NCBI RefSeq assembly: GCF_002954615.1
Contig: NZ_MSCJ01000001.1
Location: forward strand, 2,604,001-2,668,000
Length of the DNA stretch: 64,000 bases
Reading direction: 5' to 3'
From: Photobacterium angustum
GTDB taxonomy: Bacteria > Pseudomonadota > Gammaproteobacteria > Enterobacterales > Vibrionaceae
The position numbers and the translations under genes were made by a program. Below, piece by piece: positions 34,606 to 47,084 of this stretch. Under the pieces are notes generated by a model. It ran no database searches. It was not told the origin of the DNA and was given only the letters and a program-made list of their open reading frames with translations. The first letter of the stretch is position 1; each line of letters starts with the position of its first letter.

Positions 34606-35226
34606 TTACTTAGAGTAAAGCTCGACGATCAGGTGTTCATTGATGTCGGCAGACAAATCAGAACGTTCTGGAAGACGCTTAAACGTACCTTCCATCTTGC
34701 TGCTGTCTACTTCGACCCAAGTCGGTAGTTCACGCTGTGTAGCAACTTCTAGAGCTGCTTTAATGCGTGCTTGGTTCTTAGCTTTCTCACGAATGCTAAC
34801 AACGTCGTTTGCCGCTACCTTGAAAGAAGGAACGTTTACGACTTGACCGTTAACTAGGATCGCTTTGTGGCTTACCAGCTGACGTGCTTCTGCGCGAGTT
34901 GCACCAAAGCCCATGCGGTAAACTACGTTATCTAGACGACCTTCAAGAAGCTGAAGCAGGTTTTCACCTGTGTTACCCTTGATGCGGGCAGCTGTCTTGT
35001 AGTAGTTACGGAATTGTTTTTCTAGTACGCCATATGTACGACGAACTTTCTGCTTCTCACGAAGCTGAACGCCGTAATCAGATAGACGACCACGACGAGC
35101 ACCATGTTGGCCCGGCGCGTTATCAATCTTACACTTGGTATCAATCGCACGTACACCAGACTTAAGGAATAAGTCAGTGCCTTCGCGACGGCTAAGCTTT
35201 AGCTTAGGACCCAAATATCTTGCCAT
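34606..35226 (-). CDS. rpsD: 30S ribosomal protein S4
   Basis: This 206-residue primary 16S-binding protein has an S4 RNA-binding domain ([21 protein letters not shown], then HKAILVNG). In E. coli, S4 also represses its own operon by binding the leader pseudoknot before rpsM; the matching leader is present here (36025-36112). Confidence 0.98.
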   Translation of the reverse strand: MARYLGPKLKLSRREGTDLFLKSGVRAIDTKCKIDNAPGQHGARRGRLSDYGVQLREKQKVRRTYGVLEKQFRNYYKTAARIKGNTGENLLQLLEGRLDNVVYRMGFGATRAEARQLVSHKAILVNGQVVNVPSFKVAANDVVSIREKAKNQARIKAALEVATQRELPTWVEVDSSKMEGTFKRLPERSDLSADINEHLIVELYSK

Positions 35227-35258
35227 TTTTCTTTCTCCAATTTCCTAGAAACGAAACG

Positions 35259-35654
<396 letters not shown>

Positions 35655-35667
35655 CTACCTTATCCGA

Positions 35668-36024
35668 CTATTTTTTGATCGGCTTGCGCGGACCCTTACG
35701 GGTACGAGCGTTGGTTTTAGTACGCTGTCCACGTAGAGGTAGACTGCGACGGTGACGAAGACCACGGTAACAACCAAGATCCATTAGGCGCTTGATGTTC
35801 ATGGAAATTTCACGACGAAGATCACCTTCTACAGTGTACTTAGCTACACCATCACGCAGTAGATCGATCTGCTCTTCAGTTAGTTCACTGATCTTAACAT
35901 CTTCAGCAATACCCGTTTCAGCTAAAATAGCTTGAGAACGTGTTTTACCAATGCCGTAGATCGCAGTTAATGCGATAACAGCATGCTTTTGATCAGGAAT
36001 GTTAATGCCTGCAATACGGGCCAC
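35668..36024 (-). CDS. rpsM: 30S ribosomal protein S13
   Basis: This 118-residue head protein begins [14 protein letters not shown] and ends [15 protein letters not shown]. The start codon is GTG at 36024, preceded by TAGGAGTGAATA, as in the S4-regulated initiation region of E. coli. It is the first gene of the alpha operon. Confidence 0.97.
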   Translation of the reverse strand: MARIAGINIPDQKHAVIALTAIYGIGKTRSQAILAETGIAEDVKISELTEEQIDLLRDGVAKYTVEGDLRREISMNIKRLMDLGCYRGLRHRRSLPLRGQRTKTNARTRKGPRKPIKK

Positions 36025-36112
36025 TATTCACTCCTAGTACTTTACAAGAATAACCGCTGCAGAGCCCGTTGAGGATACGCAGCGGTGGTACAATTCTTTT
36101 GCACATAACAAA
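36025..36112 (-). promoter_or_regulatory. Alpha-operon leader (S4-binding pseudoknot, alpha_RBS type)
   Basis: Between rpmJ and rpsM the minus strand carries GTATCCTCAACGGGCT flanked by complementary GCTGC/GCAGC segments. It ends in a GGAG Shine-Dalgarno and GTG. The core matches the E. coli alpha-operon leader (GTATCCTGAAAACGGGCT in memory), which folds as a pseudoknot bound by S4. Fold inferred, not computed. Confidence 0.75.
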
Positions 36113-36169
36113 ATATGGTTGGCTAATGTAGCCAACCTATCTTCAATTTGCAAGAAATATTTCTGCTAA

Positions 36170-36283
36170 TTAGCCTTGGCGTTGTTTATGCTTTGGCTCA
36201 CTGCAAATTACACGCACAACACCGTTGCGCTTGATAACTTTACAGTTACGGCAGATTTTCTTAACGGAAGCACGAACTTTCAT
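36170..36283 (-). CDS. rpmJ: 50S ribosomal protein L36
   Basis: This 37-residue protein begins [15 protein letters not shown] and ends KHKQRQG. It is the zinc-binding form: Cys11, Cys14, Cys27 and His32 are in place. It lies between secY and the alpha leader, as in other gammaproteobacteria, and is too short for most ORF cut-offs. Confidence 0.97.
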
Positions 36284-36314
36284 TGCTAAACTCCGTAAAT
36301 ATGGATAACTAAAC

Positions 36315-37640
36315 TTAGCGACCGTAGCCTTTCAGATTAGCCTTTTTCAAAACTGACTCATATTGTTGAGACATCAAATGTGTCTGAACTTGAGCCATGA
36401 AATCCATAATAACAACAACTACGATTAGTAGGGAAGTACCACCAAAATAAAAGCGTACATTCCATGCTATCATCATGAACTCGGGGATCAGACAGATAAA
36501 GGTAATATATAACGCACCTGCAAGAGTCAAACGCGTCATCACTTTATCTATATATTTTGCGGTCTGTTCACCCGGGCGTATACCAGGTATAAATGCACCA
36601 GACTTCTTCAAGTTATCAGCTGTCTCGCGTGGGTTAAACACCAACGCGGTGTAGAAGAAACAGAAGAATATAATCGCAGCAGCATAAAGCATTACATATA
36701 AAGGCTGACCAGGGCTTAAAGCAAGTGAAATATCACTTAACCAACCTAGACCTTCACTTTGACCAAACCACTGAGCCAGTGTACCTGGGAAAAGAATAAT
36801 ACTTGATGCAAAAATTGCTGGTATAACACCTGCCATGTTGATTTTCAACGGCAAGTGTGTGCTCTGTGCAGCAAAGACACGACGGCCTTGTTGACGCTTG
36901 GCGTAGTTAACGACGATACGACGCTGACCACGTTCCATGAACACTACAAAGTAAATAACAGCAAAAGATATAACTGCAATTAACAGTAGAAGAAGTACGT
37001 GCAATTCGCCTTGACGCGCTTGCTCTACGGTCTGTCCAATCGCTGGCGGTAAACCAGCAACGATACCGGTGAAAATAATCAACGATATACCGTTACCAAT
37101 ACCACGCTCGGTAATCTGTTCACCTAACCACATTAAAAACATGGTGCCGGTAACCAAACTAACCACTGCAACAAAATAGAAACTAGGGCCTGGATTATGT
37201 ACAAGCCCTGGAATCATACTCGGTAACCCCGTTGCAATACCAATTGCTTGGAAGGTTGCCAAGACAAGCGTACCGTATCGGGTGTACTGACTTATCTTAC
37301 GACGGCCAGCCTCACCTTCTTTCTTCAACTCAGCTAATGCTGGATGAACTACAGTTAGCAACTGGACAATAATAGACGCAGAAATATACGGCATTATGCC
37401 CAGAGCTAAAATAGAAGCACGCGAGAGTGCACCACCAGAGAACATGTTAAACATCTCAATGATGGTACCCTTTTGCTGTTCGAACAGACTGGCAAGTACA
37501 GCAGCGTCAATACCAGGAATAGGTACAAAAGAACCTGCTCGGAATATTAAGATCGCACCTAATACGAATAATAGGCGTGACTTAAGCTCTGCTAGGCCAC
37601 CTTGTGCACTACGAAAATCTTGTCCTGGTTGTTTAGCCAT
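36315..37640 (-). CDS. secY: Protein translocase subunit SecY
   Basis: This 441-residue inner-membrane channel has about ten membrane segments and belongs to the SecYEG translocon. Conserved parts include [15 protein letters not shown], the plug-region [10 protein letters not shown], and a C-terminal [14 protein letters not shown] followed by [20 protein letters not shown]. It is followed by rpmJ at the end of the spc operon. Confidence 0.98.
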
Positions 37641-37662
37641 CTGTACCTCATCCTCGAGTTAA

Positions 37663-38097
37663 TTATTCCTCGATTTTACCGCCGGCAGCTTCGATAGCAG
37701 CTTGAGCGCCTTTAGTAACGCGTAGGCCTTTCACTGTTACTGAACGAGCGATTTCACCAGAAAGTACAACTTTCACGAACTTAATGTCCTTAGTGATAAC
37801 ATTCGCAGCTTTTAGTGTTTCAAGGCTTACAACATCACCTTCAACTTTCGCTAGCTCAGCTAGACGAACTTCAGCTGTTACAAGGCTCTTACGAGACGTA
37901 AAACCGAATTTTGGTAGACGCTGTTTCAAAGGCATTTGACCGCCTTCGAAGCCTGGACGTACAGAACCACCTGAACGTGATTTCTGACCCTTGTGACCAC
38001 GGCCACAAGTTTTGCCCAGACCTGAACCGATACCACGGCCTACGCGCTTCGCAGAAGGCTTAGAACCAGCAGCCGGTGATAGAGTATTCAAACGCAT
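37663..38097 (-). CDS. rplO: 50S ribosomal protein L15
   Basis: This 144-residue protein begins [18 protein letters not shown]. It has the glycine-rich [19 protein letters not shown] extension that penetrates the subunit. It is the spc operon gene before secY. Confidence 0.97.
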   Translation of the reverse strand: MRLNTLSPAAGSKPSAKRVGRGIGSGLGKTCGRGHKGQKSRSGGSVRPGFEGGQMPLKQRLPKFGFTSRKSLVTAEVRLAELAKVEGDVVSLETLKAANVITKDIKFVKVVLSGEIARSVTVKGLRVTKGAQAAIEAAGGKIEE

Positions 38098-38102
38098 ACT
38101 GA

Positions 38103-38282
38103 TTACTCCTCAACTTTAACCATGTAGTAAACCTTGTTGATCATGCCGCGTACGCAAGCAGTATCTTCAAGTTCTACAGTATGGTTGATGCGACGAAGGC
38201 CTAGGCCACGCAAAGTAGCTTTATGCTTCGGTAAACGACCGATAGAGCTCTTTGTTTGGGTTACTTTAATAGTTTTAGCCAT
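38103..38282 (-). CDS. rpmD: 50S ribosomal protein L30
   Basis: This 59-residue protein reads [20 protein letters not shown] at its start, has [12 protein letters not shown], and ends VYYMVKVEE. It lies between rpsE and rplO. It was found by reading the gap between those genes. Confidence 0.97.
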   Translation of the reverse strand: MAKTIKVTQTKSSIGRLPKHKATLRGLGLRRINHTVELEDTACVRGMINKVYYMVKVEE

Positions 38283-38287
38283 GTCGA

Positions 38288-38785
38288 TTACTCCAGAATT
38301 TCTTTAACAGAAAGACCACGCTTAGCAGCGATCATTTCTGGAGAGTTCATTCCACTAAGACCATCAATTGTTGCGCGAACAACGTTGATAGGGTTAGTAG
38401 AACCGTATGCTTTAGCTAGTACGTTACGGATACCCGCAACTTCTAGCACTGCACGCATTGCACCACCTGCGATGATACCTGTACCTTCTGATGCTGGCTG
38501 CATGTACACTTGAGAACCAGTGTGACGGCCTTTAACAGCGTGGTGAAGAGTACCTTCGTTGATTGCAATTGTAACCATGTTACGACGTGCTTTTTCCATC
38601 GCTTTCTGGATTGCAGCTGGCACTTCACGTGCTTTACCGTAACCAAAACCGATGCGACCGTTACCGTCACCAACTACTGTTAGTGCAGTAAAGCTGAAAA
38701 TACGACCACCTTTAACCGTTTTTGAAACACGGTTAACAGCGATCAGCTTTTCATTCAAATCTGATTGTGTCTTTTCGTTAGCCAT
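38288..38785 (-). CDS. rpsE: 30S ribosomal protein S5
   Basis: This 165-residue protein has the double-stranded RNA-binding-like N-terminal domain ([19 protein letters not shown]) and a C-terminal [15 protein letters not shown], both conserved. It contributes to decoding fidelity. Confidence 0.98.
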   Translation of the reverse strand: MANEKTQSDLNEKLIAVNRVSKTVKGGRIFSFTALTVVGDGNGRIGFGYGKAREVPAAIQKAMEKARRNMVTIAINEGTLHHAVKGRHTGSQVYMQPASEGTGIIAGGAMRAVLEVAGIRNVLAKAYGSTNPINVVRATIDGLSGMNSPEMIAAKRGLSVKEILE

Positions 38786-38797
38786 CTTCCGCCTACC

Positions 38798-39151
38798 TTA
38801 GAATTTCAGACCAGCTTCACGAGCAGCTTCTGCTAGTGCAGCGATACGGCCGTGGTATTGGAAACCAGAACGATCGAATGCAACGTTAGAGATGCCTTTT
38901 TCAATCGCGCGCTCAGCAATAGCTTTACCTACAGCTGTAGCAGCGTCTTTGTTTCCGGTACTCTTAACTTGCTCACGGATCGCTTTTTCTACGGTAGAAG
39001 CGGCTGCGATAACCTCAGAGCCGTTCGGTGCAATTACCTGAGCGTACACGTGACGTGGAGTACGGTGTACAACTAGGCGAGTTGCGCCCAGTTCAGCAAT
39101 CTTACGACGTGCTCGGGTCGCACGACGGATACGAGATGCTTTCTTATCCAT
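38798..39151 (-). CDS. rplR: 50S ribosomal protein L18
   Basis: This 117-residue 5S rRNA-binding protein begins [17 protein letters not shown], with [13 protein letters not shown] in the middle and [12 protein letters not shown] near the end. Confidence 0.98.
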   Translation of the reverse strand: MDKKASRIRRATRARRKIAELGATRLVVHRTPRHVYAQVIAPNGSEVIAAASTVEKAIREQVKSTGNKDAATAVGKAIAERAIEKGISNVAFDRSGFQYHGRIAALAEAAREAGLKF

Positions 39152-39160
39152 AGTGTTACC

Positions 39161-39694
39161 TTACTTCTTCTTAGCTTCTTTAGTACGCACAACTTCGTCG
39201 GCGTAACGAACACCTTTACCTTTGTAAGGTTCAGGGCTACGGTAAGCGCGAATATCAGCAGCTACCTGACCAACTAACTGCTTATCAGTACCTGTAAGTA
39301 CGATTTCAGTTTGTGATGGGCATTCAGCTTTGATACCTGCTGGAAGTTCGTGCTCAACTGGATGAGAGAAACCTAGAGTTAGACCTACAGCGTTGCCTTT
39401 AACAGCAGCACGGTAACCTACACCCTTAAGAGTCAGCTTCTTAGTGAAGCCTTCAGTAACACCAACAACCATATTGTTCACTAGTGCACGAGCAGTACCT
39501 GCTTGTGCCCAAGCTTTATCGAATCCTTCACGAGGACCGAAAGTAACTTTGTTCTCTTCCAAAGTTAAAACTACTGCATCATGGATAGTACGAACTAGTT
39601 CGCCTTTACTACCTTTCACAGTAATTTCCTGACCGTTAAGTTTAACTTCTACGCCGGCAGGAATAACTACAGGTGCTTTTGCAACACGAGACAT
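39161..39694 (-). CDS. rplF: 50S ribosomal protein L6
   Basis: This 177-residue protein begins [18 protein letters not shown]. The C-terminal [20 protein letters not shown] is the L6 signature, which binds near the factor-binding site. Confidence 0.98.
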   Translation of the reverse strand: MSRVAKAPVVIPAGVEVKLNGQEITVKGSKGELVRTIHDAVVLTLEENKVTFGPREGFDKAWAQAGTARALVNNMVVGVTEGFTKKLTLKGVGYRAAVKGNAVGLTLGFSHPVEHELPAGIKAECPSQTEIVLTGTDKQLVGQVAADIRAYRSPEPYKGKGVRYADEVVRTKEAKKK

Positions 39695-39706
39695 ATCCTA
39701 CTCCTA

Positions 39707-40099
39707 TTATGCTACGTAGCAGATAATCTCACCGCCAAGACCCGCTTTGCGTGCAGCACGGTCGGTCATAAGACCCTTGGAAGTGGAAACAACAGCAATA
39801 CCAAGGCCACCCATCACTGATGGTAGCGCATCTTTTTTCTTGTAGATGCGTAGACCAGGACGTGATACACGTTGGATTTGCTCAATAACTGGGTTAGCTT
39901 CGAAGTACTTAAGAGTAACTTCTAGCTCAGGCTTAACATCACCAGATAAGGTGTAGTCAGCCACATAACCTTCTTCTTTAAGTAGAGCAGCGATAGCTAC
40001 TTTAAGCTTAGAAGATGGCATTTTTACAGCAACTTTTTTCGCTGCCTGACCGTTACGAAGACGGGTCAGCATATCCGAAATCGGATCTTGCATGCTCAT
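39707..40099 (-). CDS. rpsH: 30S ribosomal protein S8
   Basis: This 130-residue primary 16S-binding protein begins [18 protein letters not shown] and ends GGEIICYVA, with the conserved [15 protein letters not shown]. In E. coli, S8 represses the spc operon by binding near the rplE start. Confidence 0.98.
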   Translation of the reverse strand: MSMQDPISDMLTRLRNGQAAKKVAVKMPSSKLKVAIAALLKEEGYVADYTLSGDVKPELEVTLKYFEANPVIEQIQRVSRPGLRIYKKKDALPSVMGGLGIAVVSTSKGLMTDRAARKAGLGGEIICYVA

Positions 40100-40135
40100 A
40101 AGTTAATACTCCGTGATTCTGAATTGCTTACTGGA

Positions 40136-40441
40136 TTACCAGCTTGCTTTACGTAGACCCGGAATCTCGCCTTTCATGCAAGCTTCACGAACCTTGATAC
40201 GGCTAAGACCGAACTTACGTAGGTAGCCGTGTGGACGTCCAGTCTGGTTACAGCGATTACGCTGACGAGACTTCGCAGAATCACGTGGTAGTGACTGAAG
40301 TTTAAGCACTGCATTCCAGCGATCTTCTTCAGACGCATTCACGTCGCTAATTAGAGCTTTTAGCGCTGCACGCTTTTCAGCGAACTTAGCTACTAGCTTG
40401 GCACGTTTAGCTTCGCGTGCCTTCATAGATTCTTTAGCCAT
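40136..40441 (-). CDS. rpsN: 30S ribosomal protein S14 (zinc-free form)
   Basis: This 101-residue protein is the long form that lacks a CxxC zinc ribbon. It contains [19 protein letters not shown] and ends GLRKASW. Confidence 0.98.
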   Translation of the reverse strand: MAKESMKAREAKRAKLVAKFAEKRAALKALISDVNASEEDRWNAVLKLQSLPRDSAKSRQRNRCNQTGRPHGYLRKFGLSRIKVREACMKGEIPGLRKASW

Positions 40442-40456
40442 TAGTAACCCTTACTT

Positions 40457-40996
40457 TTACTTACGGAATGGGAAGTTAAAAGCAGACAGTAGAGCTAGAG
40501 CTTCTTCATCAGATTTAGCAGAAGTTGTAACAGTGATGTCTAAACCACGTACACGATCTACTTTATCGAAATCGATTTCTGGGAAGATGATCTGCTCACG
40601 AACGCCCATGCTGTAGTTACCACGACCATCGAATGACTTAGGGTTTAAACCACGGAAGTCACGAATACGCGGTACAGCAATTGAAATTAGACGGTCGAAA
40701 AAGTCCCACATACGCTCGCCACGTAAGGTTACTTTACAGCCAATAGGGTAGCCCTCACGGATCTTAAAGCCTGCAACTGACTTACGTGCTACAGTGATTA
40801 GCGGCTTCTGACCTGAAATTGCAGTCATGTCAGCAGCAGCATTCTCTAGCAGCTTCTTGTCGTTGATAGCTTCGCCCACACCCATGTTAAGTGTGATCTT
40901 TTCGATCCTTGGGACTTGCATGATACTCTTGTATTCAAACTTTTCAGAAAGCTCTTTTACAACAGTCTCTTTGTAGTAATCATGCAGTTTCGCCAT
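40457..40996 (-). CDS. rplE: 50S ribosomal protein L5
   Basis: This 179-residue 5S rRNA-binding protein begins [20 protein letters not shown]. It has [15 protein letters not shown] and ends [12 protein letters not shown]. Confidence 0.98.
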   Translation of the reverse strand: MAKLHDYYKETVVKELSEKFEYKSIMQVPRIEKITLNMGVGEAINDKKLLENAAADMTAISGQKPLITVARKSVAGFKIREGYPIGCKVTLRGERMWDFFDRLISIAVPRIRDFRGLNPKSFDGRGNYSMGVREQIIFPEIDFDKVDRVRGLDITVTTSAKSDEEALALLSAFNFPFRK

Positions 40997-41011
40997 AGTA
41001 CTACTCCAAAC

Positions 41012-41323
41012 TTACTTAATAGTTTCGCCAGTCGACTTGAAGAAACGAACTTTTTTGCCGTCTTCAAATCGGAAGCCTACACGGTCCGCTTTACCTTGAC
41101 CGTTAACGATAGCAACATTAGACGCATCGATCGCAGCTTCCTGCTCAACGATACCGCCCTGAACACCCATTGCCGGAACTGGCTTCTGGTGTTTCTTAAC
41201 CATGTTGATACCTTCAACGATAACTTTACCGGTTGCTAGAACCTTAGTTACTTTACCAGTCTTGCCTTTGTCTTTACCAGCAAGAATGATAACTTCGTCG
41301 TTTTGACGGATTTTAGCTGCCAT
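41012..41323 (-). CDS. rplX: 50S ribosomal protein L24
   Basis: This 103-residue assembly-initiating protein has a KOW motif near its N-terminus ([18 protein letters not shown]). Confidence 0.98.
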   Translation of the reverse strand: MAAKIRQNDEVIILAGKDKGKTGKVTKVLATGKVIVEGINMVKKHQKPVPAMGVQGGIVEQEAAIDASNVAIVNGQGKADRVGFRFEDGKKVRFFKSTGETIK

Positions 41324-41335
41324 TATAGTCGCTCC

Positions 41336-41707
41336 TTAAAGTACTTCTGGCGCTAGTGATACAATCTTCATGAATTTCGCATTACGAAGTTCACGAGTCA
41401 CAGGGCCGAAAATACGGGTACCGATAGGTTGCTCAGTGTTGTCGTTCAACAATACGCAAGCATTACGGTCAAAGCGAATGACAGAGCCATCTTGACGACG
41501 AACGCCTTTACGGGTGCGTACAACCACCGCTTTCAGTACATCACCTTTCTTTACTTTACCGCGAGGAATTGCTTCCTTCACTGTAACCTTGATGATGTCA
41601 CCGATATGTGCATAGCGACGGTGAGAACCACCCAGAACCTTAATACACATTACGCTACGTGCGCCGGAGTTATCCGCTGCATCAAGCATACTTTGCATTT
41701 GGATCAT
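41336..41707 (-). CDS. rplN: 50S ribosomal protein L14
   Basis: This 123-residue protein begins [18 protein letters not shown] and carries [20 protein letters not shown]. It is the first gene of the spc operon. Confidence 0.98.
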   Translation of the reverse strand: MIQMQSMLDAADNSGARSVMCIKVLGGSHRRYAHIGDIIKVTVKEAIPRGKVKKGDVLKAVVVRTRKGVRRQDGSVIRFDRNACVLLNDNTEQPIGTRIFGPVTRELRNAKFMKIVSLAPEVL

Positions 41708-41822
41708 GTTAGTGCTCCGCTAATTTTTTAAACATCTAGACCCAAAACGAGTCGATATGCCTTTTCTTCAAAGGCGGCGAATGATAACACCATTTTCGCT
41801 CGATGGGTAGATAAAAAATGAA
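41708..41822 (-). promoter_or_regulatory. spc operon promoter region
   Basis: The short leader before rplN contains a likely -10 (TTATCA) followed by a GC-rich CGCCGCC discriminator. No convincing -35 was found. The region lies right after the S10-operon hairpin. Confidence 0.45.
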
Positions 41823-41845
41823 CGGCCCCAAAATTTTTAGGGCCG
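41823..41845 (-). terminator. Hairpin at the end of the S10 operon
   Basis: A CGGCCC/GGGCCG stem (41823-41828 with 41840-41845), extended by complementary A/T, lies between rpsQ and rplN. A T-rich but interrupted stretch follows on the minus strand. It is a plausible terminator or attenuator separating S10 from spc. Confidence 0.65.
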
Positions 41846-41873
41846 CTAACTTAAATAGCTGAAAAGTCAGTAA

Positions 41874-42128
41874 TTAGATACGTGCTTTTTCAACTACTCG
41901 TACCAGTGTCCAAGACTTAGTCTTTGACATTGGACGACATTCACGAACTTCAACAGTATCGCCTAGGCCACACTCGTTGTTTTCGTCATGTGCATGAAGC
42001 TTAGTCGTGCGTGTGATGTACTTACCGTAGATCGGGTGCTTCACTTTACGCTCGATAGCAACAACAATAGACTTATCGCCTTTGTCGCTAACTACGCGAC
42101 CAAGCTGAGTACGAATTTTCTCGCTCAT
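41874..42128 (-). CDS. rpsQ: 30S ribosomal protein S17
   Basis: This 84-residue OB-fold protein begins [20 protein letters not shown]. It contains [10 protein letters not shown] and is the last gene of the S10 operon. Its ATG shares a base with the rpmC stop (TAATG). Confidence 0.98.
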   Translation of the reverse strand: MSEKIRTQLGRVVSDKGDKSIVVAIERKVKHPIYGKYITRTTKLHAHDENNECGLGDTVEVRECRPMSKTKSWTLVRVVEKARI

Positions 42129-42319
42129 TATGCGCTAGCCTTCTCAGTCAGAACGGTTTTAACACGTGCGATATCACGACGTACAGTTTTTAGATTGTGA
42201 GTCTGCTGTAGTTGACCAGTCGCAGCTTGCATGCGCAAGTTAAACTGTTCACGTAGCAAGTTCACAAGCTCTGCATTCAGCTCTTCAACGCTTTTAGCGC
42301 GTAGATCTTGTGCATTCAT
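42128..42319 (-). CDS. rpmC: 50S ribosomal protein L29
   Basis: This 63-residue protein begins [18 protein letters not shown] and has [22 protein letters not shown] at 42319 overlaps the rplP stop (ATGTGATGAATG region) and gives the standard length; a GTG one codon earlier is less likely. Confidence 0.96.
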   Translation of the reverse strand: MNAQDLRAKSVEELNAELVNLLREQFNLRMQAATGQLQQTHNLKTVRRDIARVKTVLTEKASA

Positions 42320-42729
42320 CACATCACCGCCTTAATTACGAAAGTGGTTTTGATTGGTAGCTTACGTGCAGCAAGGTTAAATGCTTCACGTGCTAGTGAT
42401 TCAGAAACACCGTTCATTTCGTATAGAACTTTACCTGGTTGAACTTGAGCAACCCAGTAAGCCACACTACCTTTACCTTTACCTTGACGAACTTCAAGAG
42501 GCTTAGATGTGATTGGTTTGTCTGGGAATACACGAATCCAGATTTGGCCCTGACGTTTGATATGACGAGTCATAGCACGACGTGCAGCTTCGATTTGACG
42601 AGCAGTTAGTCGACCACGACCAACAGCTTTAAGGCCAAATTGACCAAAGCTTACTTCAGTACCGTTCGCTAGACCGCGGTTACGGCCTTTAAAGGCCTTG
42701 CGGAATTTAGTGCGTTTTGGTTGCAGCAT
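42319..42729 (-). CDS. rplP: 50S ribosomal protein L16
   Basis: This 136-residue protein begins [19 protein letters not shown], giving the standard length; an in-frame TTG lies one codon upstream. The conserved arginine-containing [14 protein letters not shown] loop near the peptidyl-transferase centre is present. Confidence 0.97.
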   Translation of the reverse strand: MLQPKRTKFRKAFKGRNRGLANGTEVSFGQFGLKAVGRGRLTARQIEAARRAMTRHIKRQGQIWIRVFPDKPITSKPLEVRQGKGKGSVAYWVAQVQPGKVLYEMNGVSESLAREAFNLAARKLPIKTTFVIKAVM

Positions 42730-42740
42730 CAATAAACTCC

Positions 42741-43430
42741 TTATTTACGGCTTTTGCGCTGCTTCTTAGGCTTCTCAGCCTTTGGCTCTTCAACCGGCAT
42801 ACCGCCTAGAACTTCACCTTTGAAGATCCAAACTTTAACGCCGATAACACCGTATTGGGTGTGAGCCGAAGAAGTTGCGTAATCAATGTCAGCACGAAGA
42901 GTGTGTAGAGGCACACGGCCTTCACGGTACCACTCAGTACGTGCGATTTCAGCGCCGCCTAGACGACCACTTACTTCAACTTTGATACCTTTAGCGCCAA
43001 GACGCATAGCGTTTTGAACTGCACGCTTCATAGCGCGACGGAACATAACACGACGCTCTAGCTGAGACGAAATGCTGTCTGCTACTAGTTGACCGTCTAG
43101 TTCTGGCTTACGTACTTCAGCGATGTTGATCTGAGCTGGAACGCCCGCGATCTTCGCTACTGCTGCACGTAGTTTCTCTACGTCTTCACCTTTCTTACCG
43201 ATAACTACGCCTGGACGAGCTGTGTGAATAGTCACACGGATGCTCTTAGCAGGACGCTCGATAACGATGCGTGATAGAGATGCTTTTGCTAGTTCCTTAG
43301 TAAGGAACTGGCGTACCTTGAAATCGCCGTCTAGGTTGTCAGCGAACTCTTGGCTGTTAGCAAACCAAGTGGTATTCCAAGGCTTAACGATGCCTAAACG
43401 AATACCATTAGGATGTACTTTCTGACCCAT
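42741..43430 (-). CDS. rpsC: 30S ribosomal protein S3
   Basis: This 229-residue protein has an N-terminal KH domain with [15 protein letters not shown] and a C-terminal domain with [19 protein letters not shown]. It ends in a basic tail. It lies at the mRNA entry channel. Confidence 0.98.
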   Translation of the reverse strand: MGQKVHPNGIRLGIVKPWNTTWFANSQEFADNLDGDFKVRQFLTKELAKASLSRIVIERPAKSIRVTIHTARPGVVIGKKGEDVEKLRAAVAKIAGVPAQINIAEVRKPELDGQLVADSISSQLERRVMFRRAMKRAVQNAMRLGAKGIKVEVSGRLGGAEIARTEWYREGRVPLHTLRADIDYATSSAHTQYGVIGVKVWIFKGEVLGGMPVEEPKAEKPKKQRKSRK

Positions 43431-43449
43431 TGCTTTCTCTCCTAGTCTC

Positions 43450-43782
43450 TTAGCGGTCTGCTACAACAACAGTGATGTGGCTAGAACGCTTCAAGATGCG
43501 ATCGGCACGGCCTTTAGCACGAGGCATAATACGCTTCATGGTAGGACCTTCGTCAACGAAGATTTTAGCAACATTAAGATCATCAATGTCTGCGCCTTCG
43601 TTGTGTTCTGCGTTAGCGATAGCTGACTCTAAAACTTTCTTGATTAAATCAGCAGCTTTTTTGTTGCTGAAGTTAAGAATTTCTAGAGCTTGAGCAACTG
43701 GCTTACCGCGCAGTTGATCTGCAACCAAACGAGCTTTTTGCGGCGAAATGCGAGCAAAGCGATGTTTAGCGATAGCTTCCAT
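43450..43782 (-). CDS. rplV: 50S ribosomal protein L22
   Basis: This 110-residue protein lines the exit tunnel. It begins [20 protein letters not shown], and the tunnel loop region [17 protein letters not shown] is conserved. Confidence 0.98.
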   Translation of the reverse strand: MEAIAKHRFARISPQKARLVADQLRGKPVAQALEILNFSNKKAADLIKKVLESAIANAEHNEGADIDDLNVAKIFVDEGPTMKRIMPRAKGRADRILKRSSHITVVVADR

Positions 43783-43792
43783 TACCTACTCC

Positions 43793-44071
43793 TTAGCGCT
43801 TTTTAGCTTTCTTATCCGCAGCATGGCCACGGTAAGTACGTGTTGGTGCAAATTCGCCTAGCTTGTGACCGATCATTTCTTCAGAAACGAAAACAGGTAC
43901 GTGCTGACGACCATTATGGACAGCGATGGTCAAACCGATCATCTGAGGGATGATCATTGAGCGACGGGACCAAGTCTTAACAGGCTTTTTGTCACCGCTT
44001 TCCAACGCTTTCTCTACCTTCTTCAGCAAGTGTAGGTCAATAAATGGACCTTTCTTGAGAGAACGTGGCAT
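43793..44071 (-). CDS. rpsS: 30S ribosomal protein S19
   Basis: This 92-residue head protein begins [18 protein letters not shown] and has [20 protein letters not shown] and [13 protein letters not shown]. Confidence 0.98.
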   Translation of the reverse strand: MPRSLKKGPFIDLHLLKKVEKALESGDKKPVKTWSRRSMIIPQMIGLTIAVHNGRQHVPVFVSEEMIGHKLGEFAPTRTYRGHAADKKAKKR

Positions 44072-44089
44072 GGCGTATCCTCTTTATAA

Positions 44090-44914
44090 TTACTTATTAC
44101 GACGACGTACGATGTACTTGTCGGTACGCTTGTTCTTACGAGTCTTGTAACCCTTAGTTGGAACACCCCAAGGTGTTACTGGGTGACGACCGCCTGATGT
44201 ACGACCTTCACCACCACCGTGTGGGTGATCAACTGGGTTCATTACAACACCACGTACAGTTGGACGAACACCGCGCCAACGTGAAGCACCAGCTTTACCT
44301 AGCTCACGTAGCATGTGTTCTGCATTACCAACTTCACCTAGAGTCGCACGACCTTCAGCAAGAACTTTACGCATCTCACCAGAACGTAGACGTAGAGTCA
44401 CATAAGTGCCTGCACGTGCAATGATCTGAGCGTATGCACCAGCTGAACGAGCCAGCTGAGCACCTTTACCAGGCTTAAGTTCAACACAGTGTACTGTTGA
44501 ACCTACTGGGATGTTGCGCATTGGTAATGTGTTACCAACTTTAATAGCAGCATCTTGACCAGACTGGATAACATCACCAGCTTGGAGACCTTTAGGTGCG
44601 ATAATGTAGCGGCGCTCACCGTCTGCGTACAGAACTAGAGCAATGTTTGCGCTACGGTTTGGATCGTATTCTAGGCGCTCAACTTTCGCTGGGATGCCAT
44701 CTTTAGTACGTTTGAAGTCGATTAGACGGTAATGTTGTTTATTACCACCACCGATGTGACGTACTGTGATACGACCGTTATTGTTACGACCACCAGTCTT
44801 AGAGTTTTTCTCTAGTAGTGGTGCGTACGGCTTACCCTTATGCAGGTCAGAGTTAACCACTTTAACTACGTGGCGACGACCTGGGGAAGTCGGCTTACAT
44901 TTTACAATAGCCAT
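44090..44914 (-). CDS. rplB: 50S ribosomal protein L2
   Basis: This 274-residue protein begins [19 protein letters not shown]. It carries [19 protein letters not shown], the histidine-containing segment important for peptidyl transfer. Confidence 0.98.
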   Translation of the reverse strand: MAIVKCKPTSPGRRHVVKVVNSDLHKGKPYAPLLEKNSKTGGRNNNGRITVRHIGGGNKQHYRLIDFKRTKDGIPAKVERLEYDPNRSANIALVLYADGERRYIIAPKGLQAGDVIQSGQDAAIKVGNTLPMRNIPVGSTVHCVELKPGKGAQLARSAGAYAQIIARAGTYVTLRLRSGEMRKVLAEGRATLGEVGNAEHMLRELGKAGASRWRGVRPTVRGVVMNPVDHPHGGGEGRTSGGRHPVTPWGVPTKGYKTRKNKRTDKYIVRRRNK

Positions 44915-44932
44915 TCTTCTTTGCTCCTAGCC

Positions 44933-45235
44933 TTACTCTGCACTACCAGCGAAGTCGATGTCTTGACCTTCTTTCAAGATAACGTACGCTTTCTTCACGT
45001 CTGAACGACGGCCTTGGCGCATACCTTGACGTTTGGTCTTACCCTTAGTGATAAGAGTATTTACAGACTTAACTTCAACCTCGAACAGTTTCTCAACTGC
45101 TGCTTTGATCTCTTTCTTAGTTGCTGTCAATGCTACTTTGAAAACGATAGTATTAGCGTTTTCTGCAGCCATTGATGCTTTTTCAGAGATGTGCGGAGCA
45201 CGTAGAACTTTTAAAATACGCTCTTCAGTGATCAT
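44933..45235 (-). CDS. rplW: 50S ribosomal protein L23
   Basis: This 100-residue protein is the docking site for trigger factor and SRP at the exit tunnel. It begins [20 protein letters not shown]. The start overlaps the rplD stop by ATGA. Confidence 0.98.
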   Translation of the reverse strand: MITEERILKVLRAPHISEKASMAAENANTIVFKVALTATKKEIKAAVEKLFEVEVKSVNTLITKGKTKRQGMRQGRRSDVKKAYVILKEGQDIDFAGSAE

Positions 45236-45834
45236 GCTAGCATCTCCTCAACTGCTTTAACTGCTGCTGCAGTCATAACAACTTTATCGAAAGCGATTAA
45301 GCTAACTGGATCGATTGCCTTCGCATCACGTACGTCTACTTTGTATAGGTTACGTGCTGCTAGGAATAGATTTTCTTCTAGCTCACCAGTTACGATTAGT
45401 GCATCAGTTAGCTCAAGCTCTTTAAGCTTAGCTACTAGTGCTTTTGTCTTTGGTGCTTCTAGAGCAAAGTTATCAACAACGATTAGACGCTCTTGACGAA
45501 CTAGCTCAGAAAGAATGCTCTTCATAGCACCGCGGTACATTTTCTTGTTTACTTTTTGGCTGTGATCCTGAGGACGAGCAGCGAAAGTAACACCACCAGA
45601 ACGCCATAGCGGACTGCGGATTGTACCTGCACGAGCGCGACCAGTACCCTTCTGGCGCCATGGCTTAGCGCCACCACCAGAAACGTCTGAACGAGTCTTC
45701 TGAGCACGTGTACCCTGACGAGCACCTGCTGCAAAAGCAACAACTACTTGGTGTACAAGCGCTTCATTGAAATCACGCCCAAAAGTAGTTTCGGAGACAG
45801 TTAGCGCGTCAGCGCCTTTGACTACCAATTCCAT
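45232..45834 (-). CDS. rplD: 50S ribosomal protein L4
   Basis: This 200-residue protein has the extended tunnel loop ([36 protein letters not shown]). In E. coli, L4 represses the S10 operon at both transcription and translation through the leader; a structured leader is present here before rpsJ. Confidence 0.98.
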   Translation of the reverse strand: MELVVKGADALTVSETTFGRDFNEALVHQVVVAFAAGARQGTRAQKTRSDVSGGGAKPWRQKGTGRARAGTIRSPLWRSGGVTFAARPQDHSQKVNKKMYRGAMKSILSELVRQERLIVVDNFALEAPKTKALVAKLKELELTDALIVTGELEENLFLAARNLYKVDVRDAKAIDPVSLIAFDKVVMTAAAVKAVEEMLA

Positions 45835-45850
45835 TACTAACTCCTCGACG

Positions 45851-46480
45851 TTACGCTTTAACAGCTGGTTTAACGATCACGTTGCCGCCTGTTGAGCCCG
45901 GTACTGCACCTTTAATAAGAAGCAGATTGCGCTCAGCGTCAACACGTACGATCTCTAGGTTTTGAGTCGTTACACGCTCAGCACCCATGTGACCAGCCAT
46001 TTTCTTGCCTTTAAATACGCGACCTGGAGTTTGACATTGGCCAATTGAACCCGGAGCACGGTGAGACAAGGAGTTACCATGGGTCATATCTTGAGTACGG
46101 AAGTTCCAGCGCTTAACAGCACCTTGGAAACCCTTACCTTTAGATGTACCAGTAACGTCTACTTTTTTAATATCGTTGAATAGTTCAACATTTAGCTCAG
46201 CGCCAACTGCAAACTCTTCACTGTTTTCTAGACGGAATTCCCAAAGACCGCGACCAGCTTCAACACCTGCTTTCGCAAAGTGACCTGCTTCTGGCTTAGA
46301 TACGCGGCTAGCTTTCTTAGTTCCAGCTGTTACTTGAATAGCGTTGTAACCGTCAGTTTCTACAGATTTAACCTGAGTAACGCGGTTGTTTTCAACTTCA
46401 ACAACAGTAACTGGAATAGAAATGCCATCTTCGGTAAAGATGCGGGTCATGCCCACTTTACGACCGATTAGACCAATCAT
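45851..46480 (-). CDS. rplC: 50S ribosomal protein L3
   Basis: This 209-residue protein begins [19 protein letters not shown]. The methylated-glutamine loop reads [20 protein letters not shown], with Cys where E. coli has Asn. Upstream is rpsJ. Confidence 0.98.
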   Translation of the reverse strand: MIGLIGRKVGMTRIFTEDGISIPVTVVEVENNRVTQVKSVETDGYNAIQVTAGTKKASRVSKPEAGHFAKAGVEAGRGLWEFRLENSEEFAVGAELNVELFNDIKKVDVTGTSKGKGFQGAVKRWNFRTQDMTHGNSLSHRAPGSIGQCQTPGRVFKGKKMAGHMGAERVTTQNLEIVRVDAERNLLLIKGAVPGSTGGNVIVKPAVKA

Positions 46481-46494
46481 TCTCTTATCTCCCC

Positions 46495-47056
<562 letters not shown>

Positions 47057-47084
47057 ATTATACAGATCACACTTTTGAAAACAA
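47057..47084 (-). promoter_or_regulatory. S10 operon promoter
   Basis: TTGTTT (47079-47084) and consensus TATAAT (47057-47062), read on the minus strand, are separated by 16 bases. A GC-rich discriminator follows, as in growth-rate-controlled promoters. Confidence 0.8.

Noticed and set aside
36170..38282. Apparent missing genes rpmJ and rpmD in the ribosomal operons
   Set aside because: Both are present (36170-36283 and 38103-38282); they are simply short.
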